A stretch of 51,167 bases of DNA from Verrucomicrobia bacterium UBA3841. Lineage in GTDB: Bacteria; Verrucomicrobiota; Kiritimatiellia; RFP12; UBA1067. Positions within the stretch are counted from its first letter, which is position 1. Every line of letters begins with the position of its first letter. A program made the position numbers and the translations under genes. Location: contig DGHT01000001.1 in assembly GCA_002392765.1 (NCBI GenBank), positions 21,971 through 73,137 of the forward strand. Direction: 5' to 3'. A model generated the notes under the pieces. That model had not been told where the DNA came from. It saw only the letters and a program-made list of their open reading frames with translations, and made no database searches. Below, piece after piece: positions 8,190-15,983 of this stretch.

Positions 8190-9527
8190 ATGAAAAACCA
8201 AATCACAAGACGCAAATTCCTCGTTTCCGGCGGAGCGGCCGTCGGCGCTGTCGCGGCTGCGGCCGGCAAGAATCCGCAAAATGGCGTACGCGCGGAGAAG
8301 CGGCCGGCCGATCCTTTCCTTGGCACCGGCGGTGCGCCGTTCACTGCGGGCGCGCCGTGCCTGCAGGCGCCCGGGGAAACATCTATGGGCGTGAGCTGGG
8401 CAGTGTCCGGCCTTTCCAAGGGTGAAGTCGAGTACGCCGACAATCCCGGATTCGCCGGCGCCAAGAGGGTGAAGGGAGGCGGCTACGGACTGGTTCCCAT
8501 CGATGTCAGCGCATTGCAGGTCCGCTTGACTGGATTGAAACCCGCAACGAAATACTGGTACAGGACGATAACGACTCCTTTCACGGACTACAGGAATATC
8601 TACGATGCGAAACTCGGCAGTCCTGTGGTCTCGCCCGTCCATACGTTCACCACTCTCGGAGCGTCGGCGGCGGGGGGCTTCTGCGTGATAAACGACACCC
8701 ATGCGCAGTGGAAATCGTTCGCCATGACCGTCCGGAAGCTGAAGGAAATTTCCCCGGCGGCGATCGTGTGGAACGGCGATGCGACGAATACGACGCAGGA
8801 CAAGGCAACGGCGGTCGAAATATTCCTGAACCCGCCTGTCGAGGATGCGGACTGGTCTGCCGACGTCCCCGTCTTTTTCGAGAGCGGCAACCACGATTTC
8901 CGCGGCAGCTGGATTTCGAAAAAGGAAGAGGTCGTCCTTCCGCGCGATCCTTCCGAACGGCGCGGCGACCAGTGGGATCTCAAGTGGAATTTCGCCGTGA
9001 GGCTCGGAGAAATGGCGCTTATCGGGATGGATACAGGCGAAGACAAGCCGGACGCGCACCCGAAATGGTTCGGACTTGCGAATTTCGAATCGTACCGCAA
9101 GGCGCAGACCGCCTGGCTTGAAGAGCAGTTTGCAAGACCGGAAATCGCTGCGGCGAAGTTCAAGATCGTATTCTGCCACATTCCGCTGTTCGCGGCGCCT
9201 GACAGTTCCGCGTATCCCCACGACGGCGTGAAGATCGATCCCCAGGACTATGCATACTGGTCGCGTGAATGCAACGCGCTATGGGGTCCGGTTTTGAATC
9301 GCGCGGGCGTGAACCTTGTCGTGTGCGGACACCAGCACAGGTTCCGTTTCGACGAGCCGGACAAAGACCGTTCCTGGGCGCAGGTTGTCGGCGGCGGTCC
9401 TGATCTCGCCCGCGCCGCACAGGGCGGGTTCCCCACGGTCGTGGAAGGACGCGTGGAAGACGGCAGACTGCGTCTTGTCGTACATGACGTCTCGTCCGGG
9501 CGGATCGCGTTCGACAAGTTGATCTGA
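8190..9527 (+). CDS. Tat-exported calcineurin-like metallophosphatase
   Basis: A 445-residue protein. It begins with a twin-arginine signal (TRRKFLVSGG, then an Ala-rich core), so it is probably exported folded. Residues about 40-150 resemble the fibronectin-like N-terminal domain of purple acid phosphatases (TGLKPATKYWYRT). The dinuclear metal site motifs follow in order: NDTHAQ, WNGDATN, ESGNHD, FCHIPL and CGHQHR. The family hydrolyses phosphomonoesters or diesters; the substrate is unknown. The gene stands alone between two repeat-bearing spacers. A second Tat metallophosphatase and a remnant of a third lie in the carbohydrate locus, but they belong to a different subgroup with another C-terminal domain. 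Confidence 0.88.
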   Translation: MKNQITRRKFLVSGGAAVGAVAAAAGKNPQNGVRAEKRPADPFLGTGGAPFTAGAPCLQAPGETSMGVSWAVSGLSKGEVEYADNPGFAGAKRVKGGGYGLVPIDVSALQVRLTGLKPATKYWYRTITTPFTDYRNIYDAKLGSPVVSPVHTFTTLGASAAGGFCVINDTHAQWKSFAMTVRKLKEISPAAIVWNGDATNTTQDKATAVEIFLNPPVEDADWSADVPVFFESGNHDFRGSWISKKEEVVLPRDPSERRGDQWDLKWNFAVRLGEMALIGMDTGEDKPDAHPKWFGLANFESYRKAQTAWLEEQFARPEIAAAKFKIVFCHIPLFAAPDSSAYPHDGVKIDPQDYAYWSRECNALWGPVLNRAGVNLVVCGHQHRFRFDEPDKDRSWAQVVGGGPDLARAAQGGFPTVVEGRVEDGRLRLVVHDVSSGRIAFDKLI

Positions 9528-9532
9528 TTGCG

Positions 9533-9560
9533 ACCGGGGGAACGGGCGTCCCGCCCGTTC
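9533..9560 (-). repeat. Class-2 hairpin repeat
   Basis: Arms 9540-9548 and 9552-9560 form a perfect 9-bp stem around a TCC loop (GGA on the minus strand), with five G at 9536-9540 on the 5' side. It lies just downstream of the metallophosphatase stop. The remaining 9561-9686 shows nothing I can assign. Confidence 0.7.
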
Positions 9561-9686
9561 AAGACACATTCGCCTACAATCCGCGCGGGGAAGTGTCTGC
9601 GCGCGGCAGTCGCCGGCCAGACAAGTATTTGCCCGAACGACGGCATGGGCGGCACGTGTGGAGCGGGTTGTTGTGGAATCGGGAAG

Positions 9687-9763
9687 TGGCGGTCCTGGCG
9701 GGACTCGAACCCACTACCCGCTGCTTAGAAGGCAGCTGCTCTGTCCAGATGAGCTACAGGACC
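9687..9763 (-). tRNA. tRNA-Arg(UCU)
   Basis: On the minus strand the sequence folds into a standard cloverleaf. The acceptor is GGTCCTG/CAGGACC with discriminator G and an encoded CCA. The D arm is GCTC/GAGC, the anticodon stem GCTGC/GCAGC with loop CTTCTAA giving anticodon TCT, and the T arm GTGGG-TTCGAGT-CCCGC. The length is 77 nt including CCA. It reads AGA codons. Confidence 0.96.
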
Positions 9764-9805
9764 GTTGTCAAATTTGCCTAAAATTATATCATCATTTTTA
9801 CCATA

Positions 9806-9834
9806 TTGTCAAGAGAAACACATTTTGATATAAT
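9806..9834 (+). promoter_or_regulatory. Strong sigma-70-like promoter of the infA operon
   Basis: TTGTCA (9806-9811), 17 nt, TATAAT (9829-9834). The start would be near 9841, leaving a 31-nt leader with an AAAAAAAGG ribosome site before infA. This is the best-matching promoter on the plus strand of the first 15 kb and would serve infA through the lipoprotein at 14894. Confidence 0.75.
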
Positions 9835-9871
9835 AATCAAGTATCCTTGTCAAAAAAAGGTTAATAAAATA

Positions 9872-10099
9872 ATGGCGAAAGAAGAAGATCAGGCGATCGA
9901 GGTCACCGGGACGGTGACCAAGGTTTTGCCCGCAACCATGTACAAAGTGCAGCTCGAGAACGGTCACGAGGTGCTTGCGCACATTTCAGGGAAAATGCGC
10001 AAGTTCTTCATCAAGATCGCGATCGGGGACAAAGTCACGGTGGAGATTTCACCGTACGACCTTGGAAAAGGCCGTATCACCTATCGCCATAAAGTCTGA
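9872..10099 (+). CDS. infA: Translation initiation factor IF-1
   Basis: A 75-residue S1/OB-fold protein that occupies the ribosomal A site during initiation. The characteristic segments IEVTGTVTKVLP, VQLENGHEVLAHISGKMRKFFI, GDKVTVEISPYDL and GRITYRHK are all present. The frame is open further upstream, but family length and the AAAAAAAGG site 11 nt before ATG 9872 fix the start. It is first in a long operon. Its GRITYR end is usual for the family. Confidence 0.97.
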   Translation: MAKEEDQAIEVTGTVTKVLPATMYKVQLENGHEVLAHISGKMRKFFIKIAIGDKVTVEISPYDLGKGRITYRHKV

Positions 10100-10132
10100 A
10101 TTTCTTGAACACAAACCAGAAGGGAAAACAAA

Positions 10133-10900
10133 ATGTCAGGTCACAGCCATTGGGCGACAATCAAGCGCGCGAAAGGCGCCGCCGACGCAAAGAAGGGCAA
10201 AATATTCTCCAAGCTCGGCAAGGAGATTACCATTGTAGTCAAGGCAAAGGGCGGGAACCCGGATACGAATCCGACGCTCCGCACTCTGATCGCGAAGGCG
10301 AAAGCCGCGCAGATGCCGAACGACAACATCGACCGCGCCATCAAGAAAGGCACCGGCGAACTCGAGTCCGCCGCGCTCGTCGATGCCGTCTATGAAGGCA
10401 TCAAGGGCGGCATCGCGATCGTCTGCACGGTTCTTACGGACAACAAGAACCGCGCGGCCGCCGAAGTCTCCAACGTTTTCAAGAAGAACGGCACCGAACT
10501 CGCCAAGCAGGGTTCCGCCGCGCGTCTTTTCGACCGCATGGGCCAGGTGATGATCCCCGCGGCCGACGGCGTGACCGAAGACAAGGTCATGGAAGTCGCT
10601 CTCGAAGCCGGCGCCGAGGATGTCATAGCCGAGGACGGCGGATTCACCGTCAAGTGCCAGTGCGCCGATTACACGGCCGTTGTCGATGCCATCAAGGGCG
10701 CCGGCATCGCCATCGACGAGGAGAATTCCTCCGAACGTACGCTCATCCCGAACATGACCGCGCCCGTCAGCGACGTCGCGGTTGCAAAGGCTATCAACAA
10801 ATTCACCGACATGCTCGAAGATCTCGAAGACGTCCAGGACGTCTACACGAACATGGAGACGACCGACGAGGTCGATGCGGCTCTGGAGGCGGAAGGCTGA
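10133..10900 (+). CDS. yebC: YebC/PmpR-family translational or transcriptional regulator
   Basis: A 255-residue TACO1/YebC-family protein. It opens with the invariant MSGHSHWATIKRAKGAADAKKG, continues with GKEITIVVKAKGGNP and MPNDNIDRAIKKG, and has the DNKNRAAAEV block. YebC proteins have been described as DNA-binding regulators and, more recently, as ribosome-associated factors that help translation of difficult motifs. Its place next to infA fits the second role. An AGAAGGGA ribosome site precedes the ATG. Its TGA overlaps the next ATG (ATGA). Confidence 0.95.
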   Translation: MSGHSHWATIKRAKGAADAKKGKIFSKLGKEITIVVKAKGGNPDTNPTLRTLIAKAKAAQMPNDNIDRAIKKGTGELESAALVDAVYEGIKGGIAIVCTVLTDNKNRAAAEVSNVFKKNGTELAKQGSAARLFDRMGQVMIPAADGVTEDKVMEVALEAGAEDVIAEDGGFTVKCQCADYTAVVDAIKGAGIAIDEENSSERTLIPNMTAPVSDVAVAKAINKFTDMLEDLEDVQDVYTNMETTDEVDAALEAEG

Positions 10901-11277
10901 TGAAACTCGAGCATGTAGCGTTGGACGTGCCCGACCCCGAGGCATTCATCGCCTGGTGGTCGGAGAATCTCGGCTTCCGCCGCAGCGCGCCCGGTTCTGC
11001 GTTCATCATGGACGACTCCGGCGATATGGGGTTCGAAATCTACCGCACGGGCGAGACGCCTTCGGCTCCCGACTATGCGGCGATGAATTCCATGACGCTC
11101 CATGTCGCGTTCGTGTCCGGAGACGTCAAGGCGGATGTCGACCGTCTCGTCGCCGCCGGCGCGAAGCTGGAACAGCTGAAGCTAGACGATCCGGCGTTCA
11201 ACATGGCCATCCTCCGCGACCCGTGGGGCGTGGCCATACAGCTCTGCAAGAGGGCCAAGACGATATTCCTGAAGTGA
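10900..11277 (+). CDS. VOC (glyoxalase/bleomycin-resistance) superfamily protein
   Basis: A 125-residue single-domain vicinal-oxygen-chelate protein. It starts at an ATGA overlap with yebC, giving KLEHVALDVPDPEAFIAWWSENLGF, a typical N-terminal betaalphabeta unit with His5 as likely metal ligand. The second half-module is SMTLHVAFVSGDVKADVDRLVAAGAKL, and it closes on LRDPWGVAIQLCKR, the usual DPxGxxixL ending with a Gln where many members have a Glu ligand. Substrate is unknown. The stop codon overlaps the GTG of the next gene, so these genes are translationally coupled. Confidence 0.85.
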   Translation: MKLEHVALDVPDPEAFIAWWSENLGFRRSAPGSAFIMDDSGDMGFEIYRTGETPSAPDYAAMNSMTLHVAFVSGDVKADVDRLVAAGAKLEQLKLDDPAFNMAILRDPWGVAIQLCKRAKTIFLK

Positions 11278-11513
11278 AAGGCGCAATCGAAAAGGACGTC
11301 TTTCTGGAGGGTGTTTCCAGAATACTCGAAATTCCTTCCATGAACATCGAGGACGATTGCCATGCGGCCCCCATGTGGGGGTCGCTTGCTTGTTTCGCCC
11401 TCAAACTCTGGTTCAAGAGGGAATACGGCGCGGACGTTCCGTTTGCTGAAATCGACGCTTCGCGCAGCGCGGGCGAATTGATGGAGACCGTGAAATGCCG
11501 GCAAACCTCCTGA
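11274..11513 (+). CDS. Acyl-carrier-protein-like protein
   Basis: A 79-residue frame starting at GTG 11274 inside the VOC stop codon. It has the ACP pattern: helix I DVFLEGVSRILEI, an acidic loop, the phosphopantetheine site region MWGSLACFAL (Gly-Ser-Leu instead of the usual Asp-Ser-Leu), helix II continuing LWFKREYGADVPFAEI, and the final RSAGELMETV helix. The carrier serine is present, so it may be modified by a phosphopantetheinyl transferase. Its end overlaps the following acyltransferase gene by 19 nt, which suggests that the ACP delivers an acyl group to that enzyme. The assignment rests on pattern and context and is moderately sure. Confidence 0.72.
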   Translation: MKGAIEKDVFLEGVSRILEIPSMNIEDDCHAAPMWGSLACFALKLWFKREYGADVPFAEIDASRSAGELMETVKCRQTS

Positions 11514-12130
11514 TAATCGGCGCCGGCGGGTTCGGGCGGGAACTTTACGCCGCAAGCCTTGAGTGCCGCGGATGCGGGAGCGATTTCGTTCCATGCGGGT
11601 TCCTCGACGCGCGGGCCGGCGCGCTTGACGGATTTTCCGGCTATCCGCCCGTCCTGGGCTCTCCGGAAACATACGCGCCGCGAGGGAACGACGTTTTCGC
11701 GGTCGCGCTCGGATCCGTCGAAGCGCGCCGCAGATGCGCGGAGACGCTCTCGGCGAAAGGCGCGCGTTTCATCGCGCTCGTCCACGGCAGGGCGAATGTC
11801 GGGTTCAACGTCGAAATCGGTCCCGGGTCGTATATCGCGCCCGGGGTTTCGCTGACGGCCGACGTCCGCATCGGCGCGCACGTCGATGTTTTCCACAACA
11901 CATCGGTGGGCCACGACACGGTCATCGGCGATTTCGCGCACATCTACGCGCAATGCGCAATCGGCGGCGGCGTCAAGGTGGGAAAGGGCGCGCGTATATT
12001 CCCCGGTTCGACTATCGTGCCGCGGATCAAAATCGGCGACGGCGCCACCGTAGGGGCCGGTTCGGCCGTTTTTCTGGATGTAAGGGACGGCGAGACCGTA
12101 ATGGGCAATCCGGCCGCCCCGATCGAATAG
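11495..12130 (+). CDS. NeuD/PglD-like sugar O- or N-acyltransferase
   Basis: A 211-residue protein with an N-terminal Rossmann-like segment (ANLLIIGAGGFGREL) and a C-terminal left-handed beta-helix built from hexapeptide repeats (VEIGPG, VRIGAH, TVIGDF, VKVGKG, IKIGDG, ATVGAG). The NTSVGHDTVIGD segment contains the His expected to be the catalytic base in PglD-type enzymes. These proteins acylate sugar nucleotides or sialic acids using acyl-CoA, or acyl-ACP in some relatives. The overlapping upstream ACP-like gene makes acyl-ACP a plausible donor here (inference). The nearby UDP-glucuronate decarboxylase supports a surface-glycan role. Confidence 0.85.
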   Translation: MPANLLIIGAGGFGRELYAASLECRGCGSDFVPCGFLDARAGALDGFSGYPPVLGSPETYAPRGNDVFAVALGSVEARRRCAETLSAKGARFIALVHGRANVGFNVEIGPGSYIAPGVSLTADVRIGAHVDVFHNTSVGHDTVIGDFAHIYAQCAIGGGVKVGKGARIFPGSTIVPRIKIGDGATVGAGSAVFLDVRDGETVMGNPAAPIE

Positions 12131-12152
12131 AATCCAATTCGGAGATGCAATC

Positions 12153-12656
12153 ATGCAAAACGCAAAAGTCGGCATAGTAATGGGCAGCGATTCTGATTGG
12201 CCCCTTGTGAAAAAAGCCTGCGAAACGCTCGATTCGTTCGGCGTGGCGTATGAAACGCGCGTGATATCCGCGCACAGAACGCCGGATGTCGCTCTCGAGT
12301 ATTCCCGCACGGCGGAAGAGCGCGGCATGCAGGTCTTGATCGCCGCGGCGGGCGGAGCGGCGCATCTGGCCGGCGTGATCGCGGCGGGGACGGTCCTCCC
12401 CGTCATCGGCATACCCGTCGCAGGCGGAAGCCTAAACGGCCTCGACGCTCTCTATGCAACGGTGCAGATGCCCGGCGGCGTGCCGGTCGCGACGGTGGCG
12501 GTGGGATCCGCCGGTCCCGTCAACGCGGCGCTTCTCGCCGTGCAGATCCTTTCGACCGCGGACGCCTCGCTCAGGGAGAAATTCCGCGCGCACAAGAAAA
12601 CGCTGCGCGACAAGGTGGCTGCGGCAAACGACAGAATCCACGCGCCGGGCGCCTGA
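12153..12656 (+). CDS. purE: N5-carboxyaminoimidazole ribonucleotide mutase (PurE, class I)
   Basis: A 167-residue PurE, which rearranges N5-CAIR to CAIR in purine synthesis. Signature motifs: VMGSDSDWP, the SAHRTP catalytic His segment, AAAGGAAHLAGV, and GIPV...LNGLDALYATVQMPGGVPVATVAVG. The length is normal. There is no purK or other pur gene in the window, so it is split from the pathway and placed between glycan-related genes. An ATTCGGAG ribosome site precedes the ATG. Confidence 0.96.
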   Translation: MQNAKVGIVMGSDSDWPLVKKACETLDSFGVAYETRVISAHRTPDVALEYSRTAEERGMQVLIAAAGGAAHLAGVIAAGTVLPVIGIPVAGGSLNGLDALYATVQMPGGVPVATVAVGSAGPVNAALLAVQILSTADASLREKFRAHKKTLRDKVAAANDRIHAPGA

Positions 12657-12695
12657 CGCCGGGAACGTAATTTCGATTGCGGAGCACGTTCGGTT

Positions 12696-13682
12696 ATGGA
12701 ACTCAAATTTCCGAAAAAGGCATTGGTGACGGGGGCGGCCGGATTTCTCGGCAGCCATCTTTGCAGACGTCTTCTCGAGGACGGCTACGAGGTGACCGCG
12801 CTCGACAACCTTTTCACGGGAACGAAAAACAATATCATTTCCCTTTTCGACAACAAACGTTTTTCGTTCGTCCTCCACGACGTCACCCAGCCGTTTTGGG
12901 GGCAGTTCGACGAAATCTACAATCTCGCCTGCCCGGCAAGCCCGATCCACTACCAGCACAACCCGGTGGAGACGATAAAATCGAGCGTGCTCGGGATAAT
13001 GAACATGCTCGACCTCGCGCTGAAGACGAAAGCGAAAATCCTCCACACTTCCACGAGCGAAGTGTACGGAGACCCGCTCGTCCATCCGCAGGTCGAAAAG
13101 TACTGGGGCAACGTAAACACGATCGGAGTGAGAAGCTGCTACGACGAAGGCAAGCGCTGCGCCGAGACTTTCGCCGCGGACTACCGCCGCGAGTACGGCG
13201 TCGACGCAAGGATGGTCCGCATCTTCAACACGTACGGCCCCAACATGCATCCTAAGGACGGGCGCGTGATTTCGAATTTCATCATGCAGGCGCTGAGCGG
13301 CGAGGACATCACTCTTTTCGGCGACGGACTCCAGACGAGAAGTTTCCAGTACTGCGACGATCTCATAGAAGCGCTGCGCAGATACATGGAGCTGCCGCGC
13401 GGCGCGATCGACGCATTCTGCGAACGCCATTCGCTCGGAGCGCCCGTGATCAACACAGGCAATCCCGGCGAATACACCATCAAGGAGCTGGCGGAGGAAA
13501 CTCTGCGGCAGATTCCAGGATCGGCGTCGAAACTCGTATACAGACCGATACCTTCCGACGATCCCAAGCGGCGCAAGCCGGATATCAGCCTCGCAAAAGA
13601 GCTTTTGGGATGGGAACCCAAGGTGCACCTCAAGGAGGGGCTCGCAAAAACGATAGAATATTTCAAAACGCTCGTCCGCTGA
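12696..13682 (+). CDS. uxs: UDP-glucuronate decarboxylase (UDP-xylose synthase)
   Basis: A 328-residue extended-SDR enzyme that converts UDP-glucuronate to UDP-xylose using tightly bound NAD. It has the Rossmann loop GAAGFLGSHL and the segment YNLACPASPIHYQ, diagnostic of this subgroup. It also has TSEVYGDP, the catalytic pair in CYDEGKRCAE (YxxxK), and IFNTYGPNM, GDGLQTRSF and RPIPSDDPKRRKPD. Decarboxylases of this type are about 310-345 residues, so it is complete. UDP-xylose would feed a surface polysaccharide or glycan, in line with the NeuD-like gene upstream. Confidence 0.93.
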   Translation: MELKFPKKALVTGAAGFLGSHLCRRLLEDGYEVTALDNLFTGTKNNIISLFDNKRFSFVLHDVTQPFWGQFDEIYNLACPASPIHYQHNPVETIKSSVLGIMNMLDLALKTKAKILHTSTSEVYGDPLVHPQVEKYWGNVNTIGVRSCYDEGKRCAETFAADYRREYGVDARMVRIFNTYGPNMHPKDGRVISNFIMQALSGEDITLFGDGLQTRSFQYCDDLIEALRRYMELPRGAIDAFCERHSLGAPVINTGNPGEYTIKELAEETLRQIPGSASKLVYRPIPSDDPKRRKPDISLAKELLGWEPKVHLKEGLAKTIEYFKTLVR

Positions 13683-13703
13683 AGAAGAGGACGGCCTGAC
13701 AAC

Positions 13704-14897
13704 ATGAGAGACATGAACAAGATCGTATATTTGGACAACAACGCGACGACATGCGCGGCGCCTGAAGTGCGCGACGTCATGATGCCTTTTTTCTGCGACC
13801 TGTACGGCAATCCGAGCTCCATGCACGAGTTCGGGGGGAACGTGGCCAGATACGTGAAGCGCGCGCGCGAAGAGGTGGCGGATTTTCTTGGATGCCATCC
13901 CGACGAAATCATATTCACATCGTGCGCCACGGAGTCCGACAACACCGCCATACGCGGCGCGGCGGACTTTTACGGCAAAACATCGAAGGTAATCACGAGC
14001 GCGGTGGAGCATCCCGCCGTCCTCCAGCCCGTGAGGCGCCTCAAGGCGTCGGGGTACGAAACGGTCGAACTGCCGGTGGACAAGACGGGCCAGATCGATC
14101 TCGAATCCCTCAAAGACAATCTCAAGGGGACTAAAAACGCCATCGTGTCCATAATGTGGGCGAACAACGAAACCGGCACGGTTTTCCCCGTCCGCGAGAT
14201 TGCGGAAATATGCAAGGAATACGGAGCGGTGTTCCACACCGACGCGGTGCAGGCGGCCGGAAAGACGAAGATCGATCTGTCGTCCGTCCCCGTCGACATG
14301 CTGTCCATCTCGGGACACAAATTCCACGCGCCGAAGGGAATAGGCGTGCTGTACGTCCGCAAGGGAACACGCTTCAAGCCGTTCATGCTCGGCGGACACC
14401 AGGAGTCGGGACGGCGCGCCGGAACGGAGAACGTTCCGTACATCGTCGGACTGGCAAAGGCCTGCGAACTCGCAAGGGTCGGAATGGACGACGAATGCGC
14501 CAAAATCGCCAGGCTGCGCGACAGACTCGAGAAGGGCATTCTCGAAACGTGTCCGGATGTGATCGTCAACGGCGACGTGCGGCACAGACTGCCGAACACC
14601 CTGAACGTCAGCTTCTGCTACATCGAGGGAGAGGCGATCGCCTACAGCCTGTCGGATCTCGGCATCTGCATTTCGACGGGATCGGCGTGCGCGTCCGGCT
14701 CCCTCGACCCCAGCCACGTCATTCGCGCGATGGGGGTGCCGTTCATAGCACTCCACGGCTCCGTGCGCTTCTCGTTTTCCAGATACAACACCGACGAGGA
14801 TGTCGACTACGTGCTCAAGGAACTTCCGGGAGTCATATCCCGCCTGCGCGCGCTTTCCCCGTTCGGACCCGACTCAGACCCGACTACATTCAAATGA
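13704..14897 (+). CDS. nifS: Cysteine desulfurase, NifS/IscS type
   Basis: A 397-residue PLP enzyme that mobilises sulfur from cysteine for Fe-S clusters or thiolation. Motifs: YLDNNATT, HPDEIIFTSCATESDN, the WANNETGT turn, HTDAVQAAGK, the PLP Lys in SGHKFHAPKG, GGHQESGRRAGTEN, and the sulfur-carrying Cys in STGSACASGS. An alternative ATG three codons downstream (13713) is possible. No IscU/NifU scaffold follows. Instead a lipoprotein with an HMA-like fold overlaps the stop (ATGA). The enzyme may therefore be a general sulfur donor. Confidence 0.95.
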   Translation: MRDMNKIVYLDNNATTCAAPEVRDVMMPFFCDLYGNPSSMHEFGGNVARYVKRAREEVADFLGCHPDEIIFTSCATESDNTAIRGAADFYGKTSKVITSAVEHPAVLQPVRRLKASGYETVELPVDKTGQIDLESLKDNLKGTKNAIVSIMWANNETGTVFPVREIAEICKEYGAVFHTDAVQAAGKTKIDLSSVPVDMLSISGHKFHAPKGIGVLYVRKGTRFKPFMLGGHQESGRRAGTENVPYIVGLAKACELARVGMDDECAKIARLRDRLEKGILETCPDVIVNGDVRHRLPNTLNVSFCYIEGEAIAYSLSDLGICISTGSACASGSLDPSHVIRAMGVPFIALHGSVRFSFSRYNTDEDVDYVLKELPGVISRLRALSPFGPDSDPTTFK

Positions 14898-15232
14898 AAA
14901 ACAAAATCGCAATCGTCGCACTCGCGGCCGCGGCAGCGCTTGCCGGGTGCAGGAAACACGACTTCAAGAAAGACGTTCTCGATGTTCCCGGAATGACGCC
15001 GGGCAACACAAACGAGATCGCCGCCGCGATGAACTTCTACGAAGGTGTGCTGCCGCAGCACACCCGGTTCGATCTCGGGAAAAAGCAGGTGACAGTCGTG
15101 TACGACTCCCTGAAGGTCGCCAGGATGAATCTTCTGATGGCGATCGCCGAGAAGAAAATCGACGTGACGATCCCCCGTAAGACGTCGGGCCCCGCAGGAT
15201 ACATCGACGAGCGCCCGGAAAGCGTGGAGTGA
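14894..15232 (+). CDS. Lipoprotein with HMA-like domain lacking the CxxC
   Basis: A 112-residue protein that starts inside the nifS stop codon. Signal peptide with lipobox ALAGC, lipidated Cys19. The rest follows the betaalphabetabetaalphabeta pattern of heavy-metal-associated domains: VPGMTPGNTNEIAAAMNFYEGV, RFDLGKKQVTVVYDS, and a last helix ARMNLLMAIAEKKI. At the metal-binding loop after GMT the two cysteines are replaced (Pro/Gly/Asn), so the usual soft-metal site is missing. The HMA assignment is an inference from the pattern. The protein ends in a charged tail. It is the last gene of the infA operon. Confidence 0.6.
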   Translation: MKNKIAIVALAAAAALAGCRKHDFKKDVLDVPGMTPGNTNEIAAAMNFYEGVLPQHTRFDLGKKQVTVVYDSLKVARMNLLMAIAEKKIDVTIPRKTSGPAGYIDERPESVE

Positions 15233-15249
15233 AATCCGCGATCGCTCTA

Positions 15250-15279
15250 TTGGATAATCGGCCGCATTTTTGATATAAT
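15250..15279 (+). promoter_or_regulatory. Promoter of the sigma-factor cluster, probably leaderless
   Basis: TATAAT at 15274-15279 with a weaker TTGGAT (15250-15255) 18 nt upstream. The sigma-factor ATG (15286) is only 6 nt after the -10 box, about where transcription should start. No ribosome site is present. A leaderless transcript is the simplest reading. Confidence 0.6.
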
Positions 15280-15285
15280 TTCAGC

Positions 15286-15936
15286 ATGGCTTCGAATTTT
15301 CCACCTACATCCGTGACGATGATCGCCAAGATCAAAAAGCTCGGCCCCGAGGCGGACTCCGCCGAATGGGTCAGGTTTTGGAATTCCTATTCCCTGGCGA
15401 TCAGACAGTTCGCGGCGTTCAAAGGCGGGGAGGAGAATGCGGACGACATAGTTATGGCGGTTCTCGGAAAGCTTGTCGAAGTGCTTCGCAGCGGACAGTA
15501 CACGCCGGAGAAGGGCCGTTTCCATTCGTATCTTGCGACCATGATCGTCAACGAGGTGCACATGGCGCACAGACGCGAACAGGCGCGCGCGGGCGGAAAG
15601 AAGGTTTCTCTCGAATCGGGAGTGGACGGATCCGACGCGGAAGAGGGACGCTCCGTCGCCGACACCATCGCCGGGGAGACGGTTTCGCCAGAGTCGATCG
15701 ACGAAGACTGGCGCGCGGCTGTCCTCAAGAGCGCGGTGGAGCATGTGCTGACGAAGACCGCGCTTTCCGAACGCGACAAAAACGTCTACCGCAGGTATGC
15801 GCTCGAAGGCGTGGACATCGCAAAGGTCGCCGACGAGTTCCACATAACCAGAAATTTCGTCAGCAAGATCAAATCGAGAATAGACCAAAGGATCGTCGCC
15901 GTGGGCAGGGAACTGGTCCGGGCTTTCGATCAATAA
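15286..15936 (+). CDS. ECF-type RNA polymerase sigma factor
   Basis: A 216-residue protein with a sigma-70 region 2 at about 25-100 (FWNSYSLAIRQFAAF...ENADDIVMAVLGKL...FHSYLATMIVNEVHMAHRRE). An acidic linker follows, then a region 4 helix-turn-helix at about 150-205 (LSERDKNVYRRYALEG, VDIAKVADEFHITRNFVSKIKSRI). Regions 1.2 and 3 are missing, as in ECF factors. I keep the ATG at 15286 although it appears leaderless; ATG 15319 is the next in frame but also lacks a ribosome site. It probably directs polymerase to its own downstream cluster and perhaps elsewhere. No obvious anti-sigma factor with an anti-sigma domain lies next to it, so control may run through the GYF_2 proteins (inference). Confidence 0.85.
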   Translation: MASNFPPTSVTMIAKIKKLGPEADSAEWVRFWNSYSLAIRQFAAFKGGEENADDIVMAVLGKLVEVLRSGQYTPEKGRFHSYLATMIVNEVHMAHRREQARAGGKKVSLESGVDGSDAEEGRSVADTIAGETVSPESIDEDWRAAVLKSAVEHVLTKTALSERDKNVYRRYALEGVDIAKVADEFHITRNFVSKIKSRIDQRIVAVGRELVRAFDQ

Positions 15937-15983
15937 CATCGGGGGAAACGCCGTTTCGGTCTGATACCTGGAGAAAGAAAACT

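Noticed and set aside
7951..8425. Short plus-strand frames after the pseudouridine synthase
   Set aside because: They translate the repeated hairpins and then run out of frame into the Tat phosphatase gene; the peptide repeats simply mirror the DNA repeats.
12432..14756. A 774-codon open frame on the minus strand
   Set aside because: It runs opposite purE, the decarboxylase gene and nifS, all of which are well conserved. Its product is Arg/His/Val-rich with no domain, as expected from the complement of GC-rich coding DNA.
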